NCBI RefSeq assembly: GCF_003390935.1
Contig: NZ_QNQZ01000012.1
Location: forward strand, 1-64,000
Direction: 5' to 3'
DNA: 64,000 bases
Source of the DNA: Lewinella sp. IMCC34191
GTDB taxonomy: Bacteria; Bacteroidota; Bacteroidia; Chitinophagales; Saprospiraceae
How positions within the stretch are numbered: the stretch's first letter is position 1; each line of letters starts with the position of its first letter. Under the pieces are notes generated by a model that saw only the letters and a program-made list of their open reading frames with translations, ran no database searches and was not told where the DNA came from. The position numbers and the translations under genes were made by a program. Positions 7,590 through 17,164 of this stretch are shown here, in pieces.

Positions 7590-7979
7590 GGGTCCAGACG
7601 CAATCGGTCCTCGTAGAGAATGACCCCCTGGGAGCGAATGCGGTGTTCCTACGCAGTACTTCGTGCTCAGGGGTGCATCGGCTTTTGCCACCTGGCGGAG
7701 ACGTCGCGCTGTACCAGGTAGAGCAAGTTCGTTACACTCCTGCCTGCGGCGGTCATCAGCGCCGCATCGAAGATGAAAGAGCCCTTTGTTTACTTACTCT
7801 CCTGAGCTGACGATGGAAAGCCTCGAAAGCGTTCGTCGTCTACATCAAGCGGCGGATCGGCGAGCTGCAATTGTATATCAGCGTCAGGTTCTCCCGGTTG
7901 CGGTGCCAGGAGGCGATGATCCAATGGTACTGCTTCCCCCACTTCTGCTTCGGGTGGTTGAGGGCATGCTCGGCCGGCG
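7590..7979 (-). pseudogene. IS256 (Mutator)-type transposase remnant
   Basis: Reading leftwards from 7979: AEHALNHPKQKWGKQYHW, IIASWHRN, SSPIRRLM, then TAG (7842-7840), then TTNAFEAFHRQLRRVSK. This is the C-terminal region of IS256-type transposases, where the position of the TAG is normally tyrosine (YTTN). A frameshift follows after about ALSS; the other frame continues with FIFDAAL and TNLLYLVQRDVSARW and a short C-terminal piece near 7600-7640. N-terminal two thirds and IS ends are absent. It stops 55 bases short of the esterase gene and marks the right border of the mobile island. Confidence 0.65.
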
Positions 7980-8034
7980 TACCCGTTTTCCCGGGAACTA
8001 CTCCAGCCCAAGAACCAAGCCCGAAAGCGTAGCG

Positions 8035-9063
8035 CTACTCGAACTCCAGGTAATAATCGAAAAACGGTAAAACCTCCTGCGGAATCCTACCCTCCTTGGT
8101 GTAGATATTATTAACGTGGGTTCCGATGTACTCTTCCGCGTAGTGGTCGATACCTAGGTTCTCCAACTGTAGGCTAAACATCTTGCACTGCTGGGTGAAC
8201 CGCTCGCCGGCGTTGCGACCCCAATCCATTTTGATGGCCTTCAGGCTTTGCAGGTTGTCGATGTAATCGGCAGCCGTGTAAAAGGGCATATTGTCCTGCC
8301 ACTTTTGGAGCGTTTCCTGGTGAACCACCAACTCGCCATTTTCGTAGCCGAAGGGAAAATCGCAGTAGAAGGGTGGGTTGTCGGGATTGGGCGACCAGGA
8401 GCGTCCGAAGGCCACCATCACCTTGCCGAAGTAGGTCTTTTCCAATTCCTCATAGGTGGATATCCCAGCAAGTTGCTTGAAGGTATCGCTGTTGGGGCCG
8501 TATTCCCGGACTATAGCCAGCGCACCCGGGCTGATGGCATACACGGTATTGAAAACGTCGGGGTGTTTCATGGCAATATTGATCGCACCGTACCCGCCCA
8601 TGCTGTGGCCGGTTATGCCCCGGCTTTCCTTTTTGGCCAGGGTGCGGTAATTGGTATCCATATAGCTTACCAGGTCCTCAACGGTAAAGTCTTCCCAATT
8701 TCCGAAGACACCGGAGTTGGAATAGAAGCTGCCCTCGTAAGTCGTCTTTTGGTTGGGGACGACCAGGATGAACGGCCGGATCCGCTGGGTAGTGATGGCG
8801 AAATCCAGGATCTCCTTCATGGGCTCCAGCATGGTGTGGTCGCCATAGAAGCCGTGCAGAAAATAGATTACGGGATATTTTTCGGTCCCTTCCGCGTAGT
8901 TAGGGGGTAGATATACGCCCACTTCCCGGGTCGGTTTCTCCCCAAAATCATTGACCAGGTTCTCCGAGTAGATGGAGTCGATCACGACGGTCCCCCCGGC
9001 CGTTTGTGCGTAGGTCACTTGGAGGGTAAAGACAAGGAGCAGGAATGTTATATACGTTTGCAT
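8035..9063 (-). CDS. Secreted esterase (esterase D / PF00756 type)
   Basis: A 342-residue alpha/beta hydrolase with an N-terminal signal peptide (MQTYITFLLLVFTLQVTYAQ). The family's YFLHGFYGD lies near residue 70 and the nucleophile motif GHSMGGYGA near residue 150. Members hydrolyse acyl esters, for example S-formylglutathione, feruloyl or enterochelin-type esters. With export to the periplasm a carbohydrate- or siderophore-ester substrate is more likely than formylglutathione (inference). First host-like gene right of the mobile island. Confidence 0.8.
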   Translation of the reverse strand: MQTYITFLLLVFTLQVTYAQTAGGTVVIDSIYSENLVNDFGEKPTREVGVYLPPNYAEGTEKYPVIYFLHGFYGDHTMLEPMKEILDFAITTQRIRPFILVVPNQKTTYEGSFYSNSGVFGNWEDFTVEDLVSYMDTNYRTLAKKESRGITGHSMGGYGAINIAMKHPDVFNTVYAISPGALAIVREYGPNSDTFKQLAGISTYEELEKTYFGKVMVAFGRSWSPNPDNPPFYCDFPFGYENGELVVHQETLQKWQDNMPFYTAADYIDNLQSLKAIKMDWGRNAGERFTQQCKMFSLQLENLGIDHYAEEYIGTHVNNIYTKEGRIPQEVLPFFDYYLEFE

Positions 9064-9323
9064 GGATCTGACTTTGGCTTATAGCTTCCTAAGGGTTTAC
9101 CCGTATACCGCGTCAGGCGTCGTAGGGGTAAGCCGGTTAGACAGACTAGGCGAATACATTTAGCAGAAACAATGATACGATCTGTCCCGGCATCAGACCG
9201 ATACAGCCGGGCTGGTCTTGCTTCAGGCGATGCGCTTAGATACTGCTAAGTCCGGCAGCTTAGAACACCCACCGCGGCTTCTACGCTAAAGGAAGCATAT
9301 CACCCAAGCAAAATCCACGATTC
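9064..9323. other. Divergent intergenic region
   Basis: This 260-base spacer separates the divergently transcribed esterase and SDR genes and should contain both promoters. I see no clear TAnnTTTG box, hairpin or repeat in it. Confidence 0.5.
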
Positions 9324-10064
9324 ATGGCCAGCATCTTCATCACCGGATCTACGGACGGACTCGGCCAAATGGCCGCCCGCGAACTCATTAAAAGCGGACA
9401 CGACGTATATCTCCACGCCCGCAATGCCGACCGTGCCGGCGACGCCCGCAAAGCCCTGCCCGAGGCCGCCGGCGTCCTGGTTGCCGATCTGAACGATCTC
9501 GACGCCACCCGCCGGCTCGCGGAGGAAGCCAATGCCATCGGCACCTTCGATACGGTGATCCACAATGCCGCCGTCTACCGCGTCAACAGCAGCCTCATCG
9601 CCCGGGTGAACGTCCTTTCCCCCTACTTGCTCACCTGTCTGATGCATCAACCAAAGCAACTGGTCTACCTCAGCTCGAATGACCACACCTGGGGCAAGTG
9701 GAAAGCCAGTGAGCTCGGGAAGGACAAACCGGATATGACCTACGCCGACTCCAAGCTGCTCATCGCCAGCTTCGCCCTCGCCGTAGCGCGAAAATGGCCG
9801 GACGTCCGCTCCAACGCAATCGACCCGGGCTGGGTACCCACCAAGATGGGCGGCTCCAGCGCGCCGGACGATCTCGACAAAGGTTACGCTACCCAGGTAT
9901 GGTTGGCGGATGGCAAGGACCCCAAAGCCGGGGTAAGCGGACGCTACCTCTACCACAAGCGGGACGGCGAGCTGCAGGATCAGGCCCGGGATACCCACAA
10001 GCAGGAGGCCCTGATCGATACTTGCGCACAGATCACCGGCGTACCGTTTCCGGATCAGGCCTGA
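9324..10064 (+). CDS. Short-chain dehydrogenase/reductase
   Basis: A 246-residue classical SDR. The cofactor motif is TGSTDGLG (residues about 8-15), followed by NAAVYR (about 85-90) and the catalytic YADSK (about 137-141), with a serine in YLSSNDH before it. NAD(P)H-dependent oxidoreductase on an unknown alcohol/ketone. It has an unusually short segment between NAA and the catalytic Tyr, typical of small atypical SDRs. Followed after 26 bases by a copy of the dispersed GC-rich motif. Confidence 0.85.
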   Translation: MASIFITGSTDGLGQMAARELIKSGHDVYLHARNADRAGDARKALPEAAGVLVADLNDLDATRRLAEEANAIGTFDTVIHNAAVYRVNSSLIARVNVLSPYLLTCLMHQPKQLVYLSSNDHTWGKWKASELGKDKPDMTYADSKLLIASFALAVARKWPDVRSNAIDPGWVPTKMGGSSAPDDLDKGYATQVWLADGKDPKAGVSGRYLYHKRDGELQDQARDTHKQEALIDTCAQITGVPFPDQA

Positions 10065-10090
10065 TAATTCGTTACGACATAAGCCAAGCG

Positions 10091-10110
10091 GGCGGCGGAG
10101 CGCAGGTAAA
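10091..10110 (+). repeat. Dispersed GC-rich motif, copy 1
   Basis: GGCGGCGGAGCGCAGGTAAA, between the SDR and the SnoaL-like gene. It continues AAGACCTTT, a continuation shared with the copy at 28516. Confidence 0.7.
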
Positions 10111-10215
10111 AGACCTTTGGAACTGCCAGGGGGCGTCCTTCCCGTGCTGATGTCTTGTACGGCCTGCCTTTGACGAGGCACGAGCCTCGGAGCGCGGCAA
10201 ACGTTACCTTGGGTT

Positions 10216-10695
10216 ATGGATTCAGTCAACTGCATCACGACATTCTACACCGCCTTCGCCCGCGGCGACAGCGCCGGCATGATCGCCTGCTATCACCCGG
10301 ACGTCACCTTCCGCGATCCGGTATTCGGGGAACTGCACGGCCCTGAAGCCCGCGGCATGTGGGAAATGCTCTTGTCTGGCAAATCCGCCGAACTGCAGGT
10401 CGACTTTGCCAATGTGCAATCTGATGCAGATACGGGAAGCGCCGATTGGACCGCCCGCTACCACTTTGGAAAGGACCGCCGCCCGGTGGTGAACGAGGTC
10501 CATGCACGTTTCCGATTCCGGGACGGGTTGATTTACGAGCATACCGATTCTTTTTCCAGCTACCGGTGGGCGCGGCAGGCCCTCGGTCCGGTGGGTTGGC
10601 TGCTGGGCTGGACGCCCTTTCTCCGGGCAAAGGTTCGAGCAACTGCGCGGCAAAAGTTGACCGACTATCTTTCTACCTGCGCTCCGGCGCCATAA
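10216..10695 (+). CDS. SnoaL/NTF2-like protein
   Basis: A 159-residue single-domain protein: FYTAFARGDSAGMIACYHPD at the N-terminus, then VTFRDPVFGEL and NEVHARFRFRDGLIYEHTD, the cone-fold pattern of polyketide-cyclase/ketosteroid-isomerase-like proteins. No catalytic assignment is possible. TACCTTGG at 10206-10213 lies three bases before the ATG. The last codons (YLSTCAPAP) coincide with a reverse copy of the dispersed motif (10668-10691). The next gene follows after 12 bases, so an operon is likely. Confidence 0.8.
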   Translation: MDSVNCITTFYTAFARGDSAGMIACYHPDVTFRDPVFGELHGPEARGMWEMLLSGKSAELQVDFANVQSDADTGSADWTARYHFGKDRRPVVNEVHARFRFRDGLIYEHTDSFSSYRWARQALGPVGWLLGWTPFLRAKVRATARQKLTDYLSTCAPAP

Positions 10696-10707
10696 ACCGC
10701 TTTTGGC

Positions 10708-11694
10708 ATGCAAACCTACTCCCGCCCCCTCCGCTGGGGCATTATCGGCTGCGGCGACGTCACCGAGGTGAAGAGCGGGCCGCCCTACCAACTCACGGAC
10801 GGCTTCGAGCTGGCCGCCGTCATGCGGCGCGACAAGGCCAAACTCGCCGACTACGCCGCCCGCCACGGGGTAGACAAAACCTATACCGACGCCCAGGCCC
10901 TCATCGACGATCCGGAGATCGACGCCGTGTACATCGCCACGCCGCCCGATAGCCACCACGACTACGCCCTGCGCGTGGCCGCCGCCGGTAAGCCCTGCTG
11001 CATCGAGAAACCGCTGGCCCCGTCTTACGCGGAGAGTCAGGCGATCGAAGCGGCCTTCGCCGCGAAGGACCTGCCGTTGTTCGTTGCGTACTACCGACGT
11101 ACCCTGCCGCGCTTCGAGCAGGTGCACGACTGGCTACGGGAAGGCGCCATCGGGACGGTGCGCCACATCAGCTGGCAACTGTGTAAGCCGCCTTCGAAAA
11201 CCGATCTGGCGGAGACCGAAAACTGGCGGACCGAAGCGGAGGTCGCCCCCGGCGGCTACTTCGACGATCTGGCCAGCCACGGACTGGACCTGTTTACTTA
11301 CCACCTGGGAAAGATCAAGGACGTGTACGGCGTCAGCCTGAACCAACAGGGGCTGTACACGGCCAAGGACGCCGTGAGCGCCTGTTGGCTCCACGAAAGC
11401 GGCGTCACGGGTATGGGATGCTGGAATTTTGGTAGCCACGCAGCAATAGACCGGGTGGAAATCATCGGTAGCGCGGGTACGATCCGGTATGCGCTCTTCG
11501 AGGAGAATCCCGTGGAACTGCAGACGGCGGATCGGCAGGAGTCACACCGTATCGATCATCCCCGGCACGTACATCAACAACACGTGGAAGCGATGGCCGG
11601 GCAATTACTGGGCGGGGGACAAGCGCACCCTTCGACCGGTGCGACCGCCGCGCATACCAGCTGGTTAATGGACCGCATCCTGGGGAAAATCTGA
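10708..11694 (+). CDS. Gfo/Idh/MocA-family oxidoreductase
   Basis: A 328-residue protein. N-terminal Rossmann domain with GIIGCGDVTE (about residues 10-19), the family's signature CIEKPLA (about 95-101), and a C-terminal alpha/beta domain with the GGYFDDLASHGLDL stretch (about 178-191) that holds the catalytic histidine. NAD(P)-dependent oxidation or reduction of a sugar or polyol; substrate unknown. Co-directional with and 12 bases after the SnoaL-like gene. Confidence 0.9.
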   Translation: MQTYSRPLRWGIIGCGDVTEVKSGPPYQLTDGFELAAVMRRDKAKLADYAARHGVDKTYTDAQALIDDPEIDAVYIATPPDSHHDYALRVAAAGKPCCIEKPLAPSYAESQAIEAAFAAKDLPLFVAYYRRTLPRFEQVHDWLREGAIGTVRHISWQLCKPPSKTDLAETENWRTEAEVAPGGYFDDLASHGLDLFTYHLGKIKDVYGVSLNQQGLYTAKDAVSACWLHESGVTGMGCWNFGSHAAIDRVEIIGSAGTIRYALFEENPVELQTADRQESHRIDHPRHVHQQHVEAMAGQLLGGGQAHPSTGATAAHTSWLMDRILGKI

Positions 11695-11746
11695 GCTTGA
11701 CAGCCGGAAAAGGCAAAATGGGGTTGCGCAACAGCCTAAGGTGCAC

Positions 11747-11754
11747 TAACTTTG
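11747..11754 (+). promoter_or_regulatory. Bacteroidota-type promoter of the ABC/M1 operon
   Basis: TAACTTTG (-7) is preceded by TTG at 11724-11726, a 20-base gap, which matches the Bacteroidota sigma spacing well. It lies 60 bases before the preferred ATG at 11814. Confidence 0.6.
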
Positions 11755-11813
11755 AATTATAAAGTACTTAATTTTAATTAGGCTTGCGCCTTGTCCTAGC
11801 CCTCTCGCATTCC

Positions 11814-12716
11814 ATGTCCGCTGTACTAACCATTACCCGCCTCTCCAAAACTTACCCCGGCGGCGCCCGGGCGCTACGGGGGGTAGACCTGACCGTTCCT
11901 AACGGGCTCTTCGGCCTGCTGGGGCCGAACGGTGCCGGGAAGTCGACCCTGATGCGCATCCTCGCCACCCTGCAGGAGCCGGATAGCGGCAGTGTCCGGC
12001 TGGGCGATATCGATGTACTGCACGATAAGGATGCCGTCCGGCAAACGCTCGGTTACCTGCCGCAGGAATTCGGCGTTTATCCCAAATCACGGGCCGAGGA
12101 ACTCCTCGATCACTTCGCCATACTCAAAGGCCTGGCCGGCAAGGGGGAGCGGCGCGATACGGTGGAGGCCCTACTCCGACGAACCAATCTTTGGGACGTA
12201 CGCCGCCAACGGCTCGGGGGCTTCTCCGGGGGAATGAAGCAGCGCTTCGGGGTAGCGGTGGCCCTGCTCGGTAACCCCAAACTCCTGATCGTCGACGAAC
12301 CCACCGCGGGCCTGGATCCCGCAGAACGCCTTCGCTTCCTCAACCTGCTAAGCGAACTGGGGGAGAACAGCGTAGTCATCCTTTCTACCCACATCGTAGA
12401 AGACGTCAGTGAGCTCTGCAGCCGTATGGCCATCATCGACGCGGGGGAGATCCTACTGGAGGCCGAACCGTTGCGGGCGGTTGCGGACCTGGCTGGCCAC
12501 ATCTGGCGTAAAACGATTGACAAGGCCGAGTTGCCCGGGCTGGAGCGTACCCACCGCGTCATCAGCACCAAGTTGTTGGCTGGCCGCACGGTGGCCCACG
12601 TCTACCACCCGGAAGCGCCGGGCGCCGGCTTTGAGCCAGCGGTGCCGGACCTCGAGGACGTCTACTTCAGCACCATGGCGGGCCACGTCGGTCGCCGGCA
12701 AATACAGGCGCTATGA
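11814..12716 (+). CDS. ABC transporter ATP-binding protein
   Basis: A 300-residue ATPase starting at MSAVLTITRLS; an upstream ATG at 11784 would add ten unusual residues. Walker A GPNGAGKS (about residue 40), signature FSGGMKQR (about 138), Walker B LLIVDEPTAGLD (about 158), H-loop STHIVED (about 192). A C-terminal extension of about 90 residues follows, as in ABC-2 drug/lipid/NatA-type ATPases. The stop overlaps the next start (ATGA at 12713-12716), so it is translationally coupled to the fused permease-peptidase, its obvious partner. Confidence 0.92.
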   Translation: MSAVLTITRLSKTYPGGARALRGVDLTVPNGLFGLLGPNGAGKSTLMRILATLQEPDSGSVRLGDIDVLHDKDAVRQTLGYLPQEFGVYPKSRAEELLDHFAILKGLAGKGERRDTVEALLRRTNLWDVRRQRLGGFSGGMKQRFGVAVALLGNPKLLIVDEPTAGLDPAERLRFLNLLSELGENSVVILSTHIVEDVSELCSRMAIIDAGEILLEAEPLRAVADLAGHIWRKTIDKAELPGLERTHRVISTKLLAGRTVAHVYHPEAPGAGFEPAVPDLEDVYFSTMAGHVGRRQIQAL

Positions 12717-15700
12717 ATCGCCTGACCGCCGTCTACCATCAGGAAATTCGCTACCAGCTGGGGCACTGGTGGACGTGGCTGATCGCCTTGGCGCTAATGG
12801 TCATCGTCTTTTTGCTCACCCGCGACGGCGCCCTGGCGGAGGCCCTGTACGACGACTTTTTCGTCAATTCCCCCTTCAGCATCGCTAAGGGGACGGTAGT
12901 GGGCACGCTACTCTGGCTCGTCATCGGGGCGGCGGTGGCGGGGGAGGCCGCGGCACGGGATTTGTCAACCGGCATTTATCCGCTGGTGTACACCACCTCC
13001 GTTTCGCGGCGCGACTACCTAGGCGGGAAGTTCCTTGCCGCGCTGTCGATCAACCTGTTGCTGTTGTCGCTGATCCAGGTGGCCACCTTACTGGCCGTGT
13101 ACCTGCCCGGCGTGGACCCGGAGGTGATCGGTCCCTTCCGGCCGGCGGCCTTCCTCGCGGCGTACTTCTATCTCTCCGTACCCAACGTGCTGGCGGCTAC
13201 GGCCCTGCAGTTCTACGTTGCCGGCCGCAGCGGACGCCCCATGGGGGCCTACCTGGCCAGCCTGCTGCTCTTTGTACTGTCGTACTTCGTGGCCACCTTC
13301 ATCGGCGTACAGGGCTACCAGGACGTGGCGAAGTTGCTCGACCTGGTGGGCGTCCATTTCGTGCTCTCCGACCTGTCGCATCAATGGACGCCGACGGAAA
13401 AGAGCTACCGCCTGCTGGCACTGGAGGGGCCTGTCCTCACGAACCGGCTCCTCTGGATAGGCATTGCCATCGCCGCGGGTACGCTCACCTACTCGCGCTT
13501 TCGCTTCACCCACCGCGCTAGTGGAGGTATTCGGTGGCGGTTCTGGCGGCGCAAGCGATCGGCACCGAGCGCCGCATCCACCGTGCAACCCGGCCCCCTC
13601 GTCCTCCCCGCCGTGGATCGGACATTCGATACGGGCACCACCCTGCGGCAGATCCGCGCGGTGGCCGCCGCGTCATACCGGTTCACCGCGCGTAGCTGGG
13701 CCGGCCGGGTGCTGCTGATCGTGATTCCGCTGGTCACGGCCATTGCCATCGGCCAGAATATGGTCCTCAACGGCGTACCGGTCATCCCCTCCACGGCGCT
13801 GGTGCTGGACGAACTCACCAGTCCGCTCACCGCCGAACTGGGGGCCTGGGTGCTGATTCCCCTGCTCACCATCTACCTGGCCGGTGAGCTGGTGTGGCGC
13901 GAGCGGGAGCAAGGTATTTACCAGCTTACGGATACGTTGCCGGCCTCCGGCTGGGTCCCTGTGCTCGGGAAGTACCTCGGTCTGGTGCTGGTCCTCGCGT
14001 TGTTCGCCTTGCTACAGTGCGGCGCGGGGATGGCGGCTCAGGCCCTGGCGGGCTATTACGATTTCGAGCCGCATTTATACCTTTTCGTACTGCTCGGCCT
14101 CCAGCTCCCGGAGTACCTGCTGTTTGCGGCGCTCGCCCTCTCGCTACATGCCTTGGCTAACCATAAATACATCGGTCACCTCGTGGCGGTGCTGGCCTAC
14201 GTTCACATCGTGGTCCCCTTTCTCTTCGGTGTGGAGCATCCCCTGCTGATCTTTAGCGCTGGACCCCGCTGGACCTACTCCGAGATGCTCGGCTTCGGCC
14301 GCTCGCTGCCCGCCTGGGCATTATTCAAGCTGTACTGGGTGGCGTGGGCGCTGTTCTTCCTGGTACTCGCCCGCCTTTTTTGGACGCGCGGTTTGGGCGA
14401 CGGCGCGCAGGTAAAAAGAGCCCGGCAACGGTTGCGCGGTTCCCCTGCTTCGGTCCTGGTCTTCGCGGCGGGAGGGGTACTCGCCTTCGGTAGCTATTTG
14501 CTCTACGACATGCACGTACGGAACGATTACCGCGGTACCGCCGAGGCCAAGGACCGGCAGGCTCAGTATGAGCGACGGTACGCCCGCTACGCCAAGCTGC
14601 CGCAACCGAAGCCCGCGGCCACCGATTTACAGGTAGATATATTCCCCAATGACGGAGCACTCGAGATATCCGGCCATTACGTGCTGATCAACGGGGGGGA
14701 CGAACCGATCGATACCCTGATCGTCAGTTCCGCTCCCAACGCGGACACGAAACCCCCAGTCTTCGACCGCCAAACCCGGCCGGTGGTGGAGGATGCAGAC
14801 CTGGATTTTCGCTCCTTCGTCCTCGACCGGCCGCTACTCCCCGGCGACAGCCTGCGCATGGACTTCCGGTTGTCCGCGGCCTCGGCGGGACTGACCGGCT
14901 CCGGCTTCGCGACCGGCGTGGAACCCGGAGCGAGCCTGTTCACCAATGCCTACCTGCCCAAGATCGGCTACGACGCTAGCCGGGAGATCCTTCCCCCGAG
15001 CGAACGCCGGGAGTACGACCTGCCGCCGCGGCCACTGGTACCTTCCCTCTTCGACGGTCCGGTAGGCGACGGTGGTCGCCGGGGCGGAAGTGCGCTCTCG
15101 GTTACGATGGGCACGGCAGCCGGTCAGGTAGCGGTAGCGCCCGGCGAACTAGTGGATAGCTGGAACGAGGACGGGCGCAGCTACTACCGCTACGTCACCA
15201 GCGCCCCGATTGGCGGCGAGATCCCGTTCTACTCGGCCGATTATGCCATCCGGGAGGCGCGGCGGGAGCACGTGGGGGTCCGGCTGTACCACCACCCCGC
15301 GCATACGCGCAACGTAGAGCGGGTCATGGAAAGCGCGCTGGACGCCCTTTCCTGGTACAGCGCGCATTTCGGTCCCTACCCGTACGATCACCTGACGATC
15401 GTGGAGCGCTCGGGGGACGGCACCGGTATGCACGCCGACGCGAGTATCATCCGCTACACGGAAAAGAACGCCCGGTGGGATATCGACGACGCGGCCGGTA
15501 CGCTCGACCTGCCCTACGTCATTACGGCCCACGAGATGGGGCATCAGTGGAATCTCCCCGCCGCAATGGTGGAGGGTGCGCCGGTACTTTCGGAAGGGCT
15601 GGCCTGGTACAACGGCATCCGCCTTACGGAGCAGGTCAAAGGCCGCAAGCAACTGCGCCGGCTGCTCGATTTCCTGCACCGGCCGTACCCCTATCCGCCG

Positions 15701-16291
15701 ATGCGCCACGGGGAGCCGCTGCTGCGGGGCATCGATCCGCATATGGCGTACCGCCGCGGGCCTTTTGCCCTCTACACCTTGGGTGAGTACAGCGAGGCGG
15801 ACAGCATCGACACCGCCCTGCGCCGCCTGCTCGCCCGTCACCGGCAACCGGAAGCTCCATTGGCCACCACCCTTGACCTGTACGCCGAGCTGGAGGACGT
15901 CCTGCCGGATACCCTGCATCCGCTGCTGCACGACCTTTTTGTAGAGAATACCTTCTGGGAGTTCGATACGCGCGAGGCTACCGCCCGCCGCCTCAACGAC
16001 GACCGCTGGGAGGTTAGCCTGGAAGTAGACGCCCGCAAGGTTGTCGCCGATACCGCCGGCGTGGAATCCGAGGTACCCCTCGACGACTGGGTGTACGTCG
16101 GGGCGGTGGGCCAACGCGCGGGGGAGGAACCGCTGTACTACCGTCGCCACCGCATCCGTTCCGGGGAGCAGACCATCACTTTCACGCTGGATGATCGCCC
16201 CCGCGGCGCCGGCCTCGACCCCTATCACTTGCTGGACCTGGCCGACAATGAGGACGATAAAAACTACCGAAGGGTAACGGTACGGGAGTGA
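12713..16291 (+). CDS. ABC-2 permease fused to M1-type aminopeptidase
   Basis: A 1192-residue protein. Residues 1 to about 560 form two ABC-2 membrane halves with many hydrophobic helices (for example around 20-40, 60-75, 105-125, 180-200, 340-360, 390-410). After a linker there is an extracytoplasmic gluzincin domain: HEMGH near residues 939-943, with the third zinc ligand in SEGLAWYN about 19 residues further. A GAMEN-like exopeptidase motif was not seen, so aminopeptidase specificity is not assured. Such fusions occur with NatA-like ATPases in Bacteroidota; transported substrate unknown. It overlaps the ATPase gene by four bases. Confidence 0.88.
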   Translation: MNRLTAVYHQEIRYQLGHWWTWLIALALMVIVFLLTRDGALAEALYDDFFVNSPFSIAKGTVVGTLLWLVIGAAVAGEAAARDLSTGIYPLVYTTSVSRRDYLGGKFLAALSINLLLLSLIQVATLLAVYLPGVDPEVIGPFRPAAFLAAYFYLSVPNVLAATALQFYVAGRSGRPMGAYLASLLLFVLSYFVATFIGVQGYQDVAKLLDLVGVHFVLSDLSHQWTPTEKSYRLLALEGPVLTNRLLWIGIAIAAGTLTYSRFRFTHRASGGIRWRFWRRKRSAPSAASTVQPGPLVLPAVDRTFDTGTTLRQIRAVAAASYRFTARSWAGRVLLIVIPLVTAIAIGQNMVLNGVPVIPSTALVLDELTSPLTAELGAWVLIPLLTIYLAGELVWREREQGIYQLTDTLPASGWVPVLGKYLGLVLVLALFALLQCGAGMAAQALAGYYDFEPHLYLFVLLGLQLPEYLLFAALALSLHALANHKYIGHLVAVLAYVHIVVPFLFGVEHPLLIFSAGPRWTYSEMLGFGRSLPAWALFKLYWVAWALFFLVLARLFWTRGLGDGAQVKRARQRLRGSPASVLVFAAGGVLAFGSYLLYDMHVRNDYRGTAEAKDRQAQYERRYARYAKLPQPKPAATDLQVDIFPNDGALEISGHYVLINGGDEPIDTLIVSSAPNADTKPPVFDRQTRPVVEDADLDFRSFVLDRPLLPGDSLRMDFRLSAASAGLTGSGFATGVEPGASLFTNAYLPKIGYDASREILPPSERREYDLPPRPLVPSLFDGPVGDGGRRGGSALSVTMGTAAGQVAVAPGELVDSWNEDGRSYYRYVTSAPIGGEIPFYSADYAIREARREHVGVRLYHHPAHTRNVERVMESALDALSWYSAHFGPYPYDHLTIVERSGDGTGMHADASIIRYTEKNARWDIDDAAGTLDLPYVITAHEMGHQWNLPAAMVEGAPVLSEGLAWYNGIRLTEQVKGRKQLRRLLDFLHRPYPYPPMRHGEPLLRGIDPHMAYRRGPFALYTLGEYSEADSIDTALRRLLARHRQPEAPLATTLDLYAELEDVLPDTLHPLLHDLFVENTFWEFDTREATARRLNDDRWEVSLEVDARKVVADTAGVESEVPLDDWVYVGAVGQRAGEEPLYYRRHRIRSGEQTITFTLDDRPRGAGLDPYHLLDLADNEDDKNYRRVTVRE

Positions 16292-16354
16292 GCACCGCTT
16301 GCGACCACCACCCGCCGTAAATTTTGCATCCTAGCTGATGTTAACGTTTACGCT

Positions 16355-16636
16355 ATGGTACTATGGTTCCTGGGATTATGCGGGCTGGTGCAACTGGCGT
16401 TCTACGCCTTGGCCGCCGGGAGAGAAGGCAGCAGCGCGAAACGGCATGCCACCTGTGCGGCGATGGTGGTCATGCACGCGGTAGTTTTTCCACCTTATTT
16501 CATGCCGGAAATTACCGCCGCGGGGTGTGGTATGCCCGTACTCCTTACGTACGTGACCTTCTGGATTTTCGGAATCGGATCGACGGTATTCATCCACTTA
16601 CTTACCGCGATCATCCTACGGGCTTGCCGCGGTTGA
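16355..16636 (+). CDS. Small membrane protein, unknown
   Basis: A 93-residue protein with three hydrophobic stretches (residues about 2-20, 32-48, 60-88), small and cysteine-containing (CGLVQ, CAAMV, GCGMP). I recognise no family. TAAATTTTG at 16318 resembles a -7 box but has one extra base. It stands alone between the ABC/M1 operon and a decayed gene. Confidence 0.5.
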   Translation: MVLWFLGLCGLVQLAFYALAAGREGSSAKRHATCAAMVVMHAVVFPPYFMPEITAAGCGMPVLLTYVTFWIFGIGSTVFIHLLTAIILRACRG

Positions 16637-16740
16637 ATTTCGGTTTCTGCGTTTCAACAATATATGGGAGGTATCTACGGCTGACATGGCTGGGCTCACC
16701 CATGACGTGTATTGCGCCAGGACGCGGAAACTTCTATTCA

Positions 16741-17037
16741 ATGAAATTTTTGCGGAAATCGATCAAGCAATCTCCATCGCCTAGTTGGGGAAGGTATTTT
16801 CTGTATCCCGTTATGGAGGTGGTGCTGACCATTCTCGGGATGCTTACTGCCCTTCACCTTAACGATAATAAGGAGGCCCGTGGAAAGGAGGCCATCCGGG
16901 AGAAGTACGTATCGCTATTGGTGGAAGACTTCCCAACTGGAAGCAAAGCGCTACCGCGATATCCTGCACGAACTGAACAGCCTGACGGCATTGCTACAGG
17001 CAGAAGTCCCATAGGTGCCAATCTAAGATCGAGGTAA
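16741..17037 (+). pseudogene. DUF6090-type membrane protein, frameshifted fragment
   Basis: Starts MKFLRKSIKQ and has the family's single N-terminal helix (LYPVMEVVLTILGMLTALHL) followed by NDNKEARGKEAIREKYV. After VEDF the frame is wrong; the +1-shifted frame continues sensibly as QLEAKRYRDILHELNSL, then stops at a TAG near 16989-16992. Intact members are about 240-260 residues, so this is a remnant with at least one indel (extra C near 16935) and a missing C-terminal half. Confidence 0.55.
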
Positions 17038-17164
17038 ACTGGAATTTCCCTGGAATGTCTTGCGCCTTATCGAAAAGGCAAACGGTTGGTAGGAACTATT
17101 GCGGGAGGGGGCGTAGTATTGCCCGCTCATTCGGATTCCCGGCAATGACATAACTCCCTATAGC

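Noticed and set aside
1..8030. Integron with its own integrase
   Set aside because: No tyrosine-recombinase frame was found in the window; only attC-like sites and cassette-like genes are supported.
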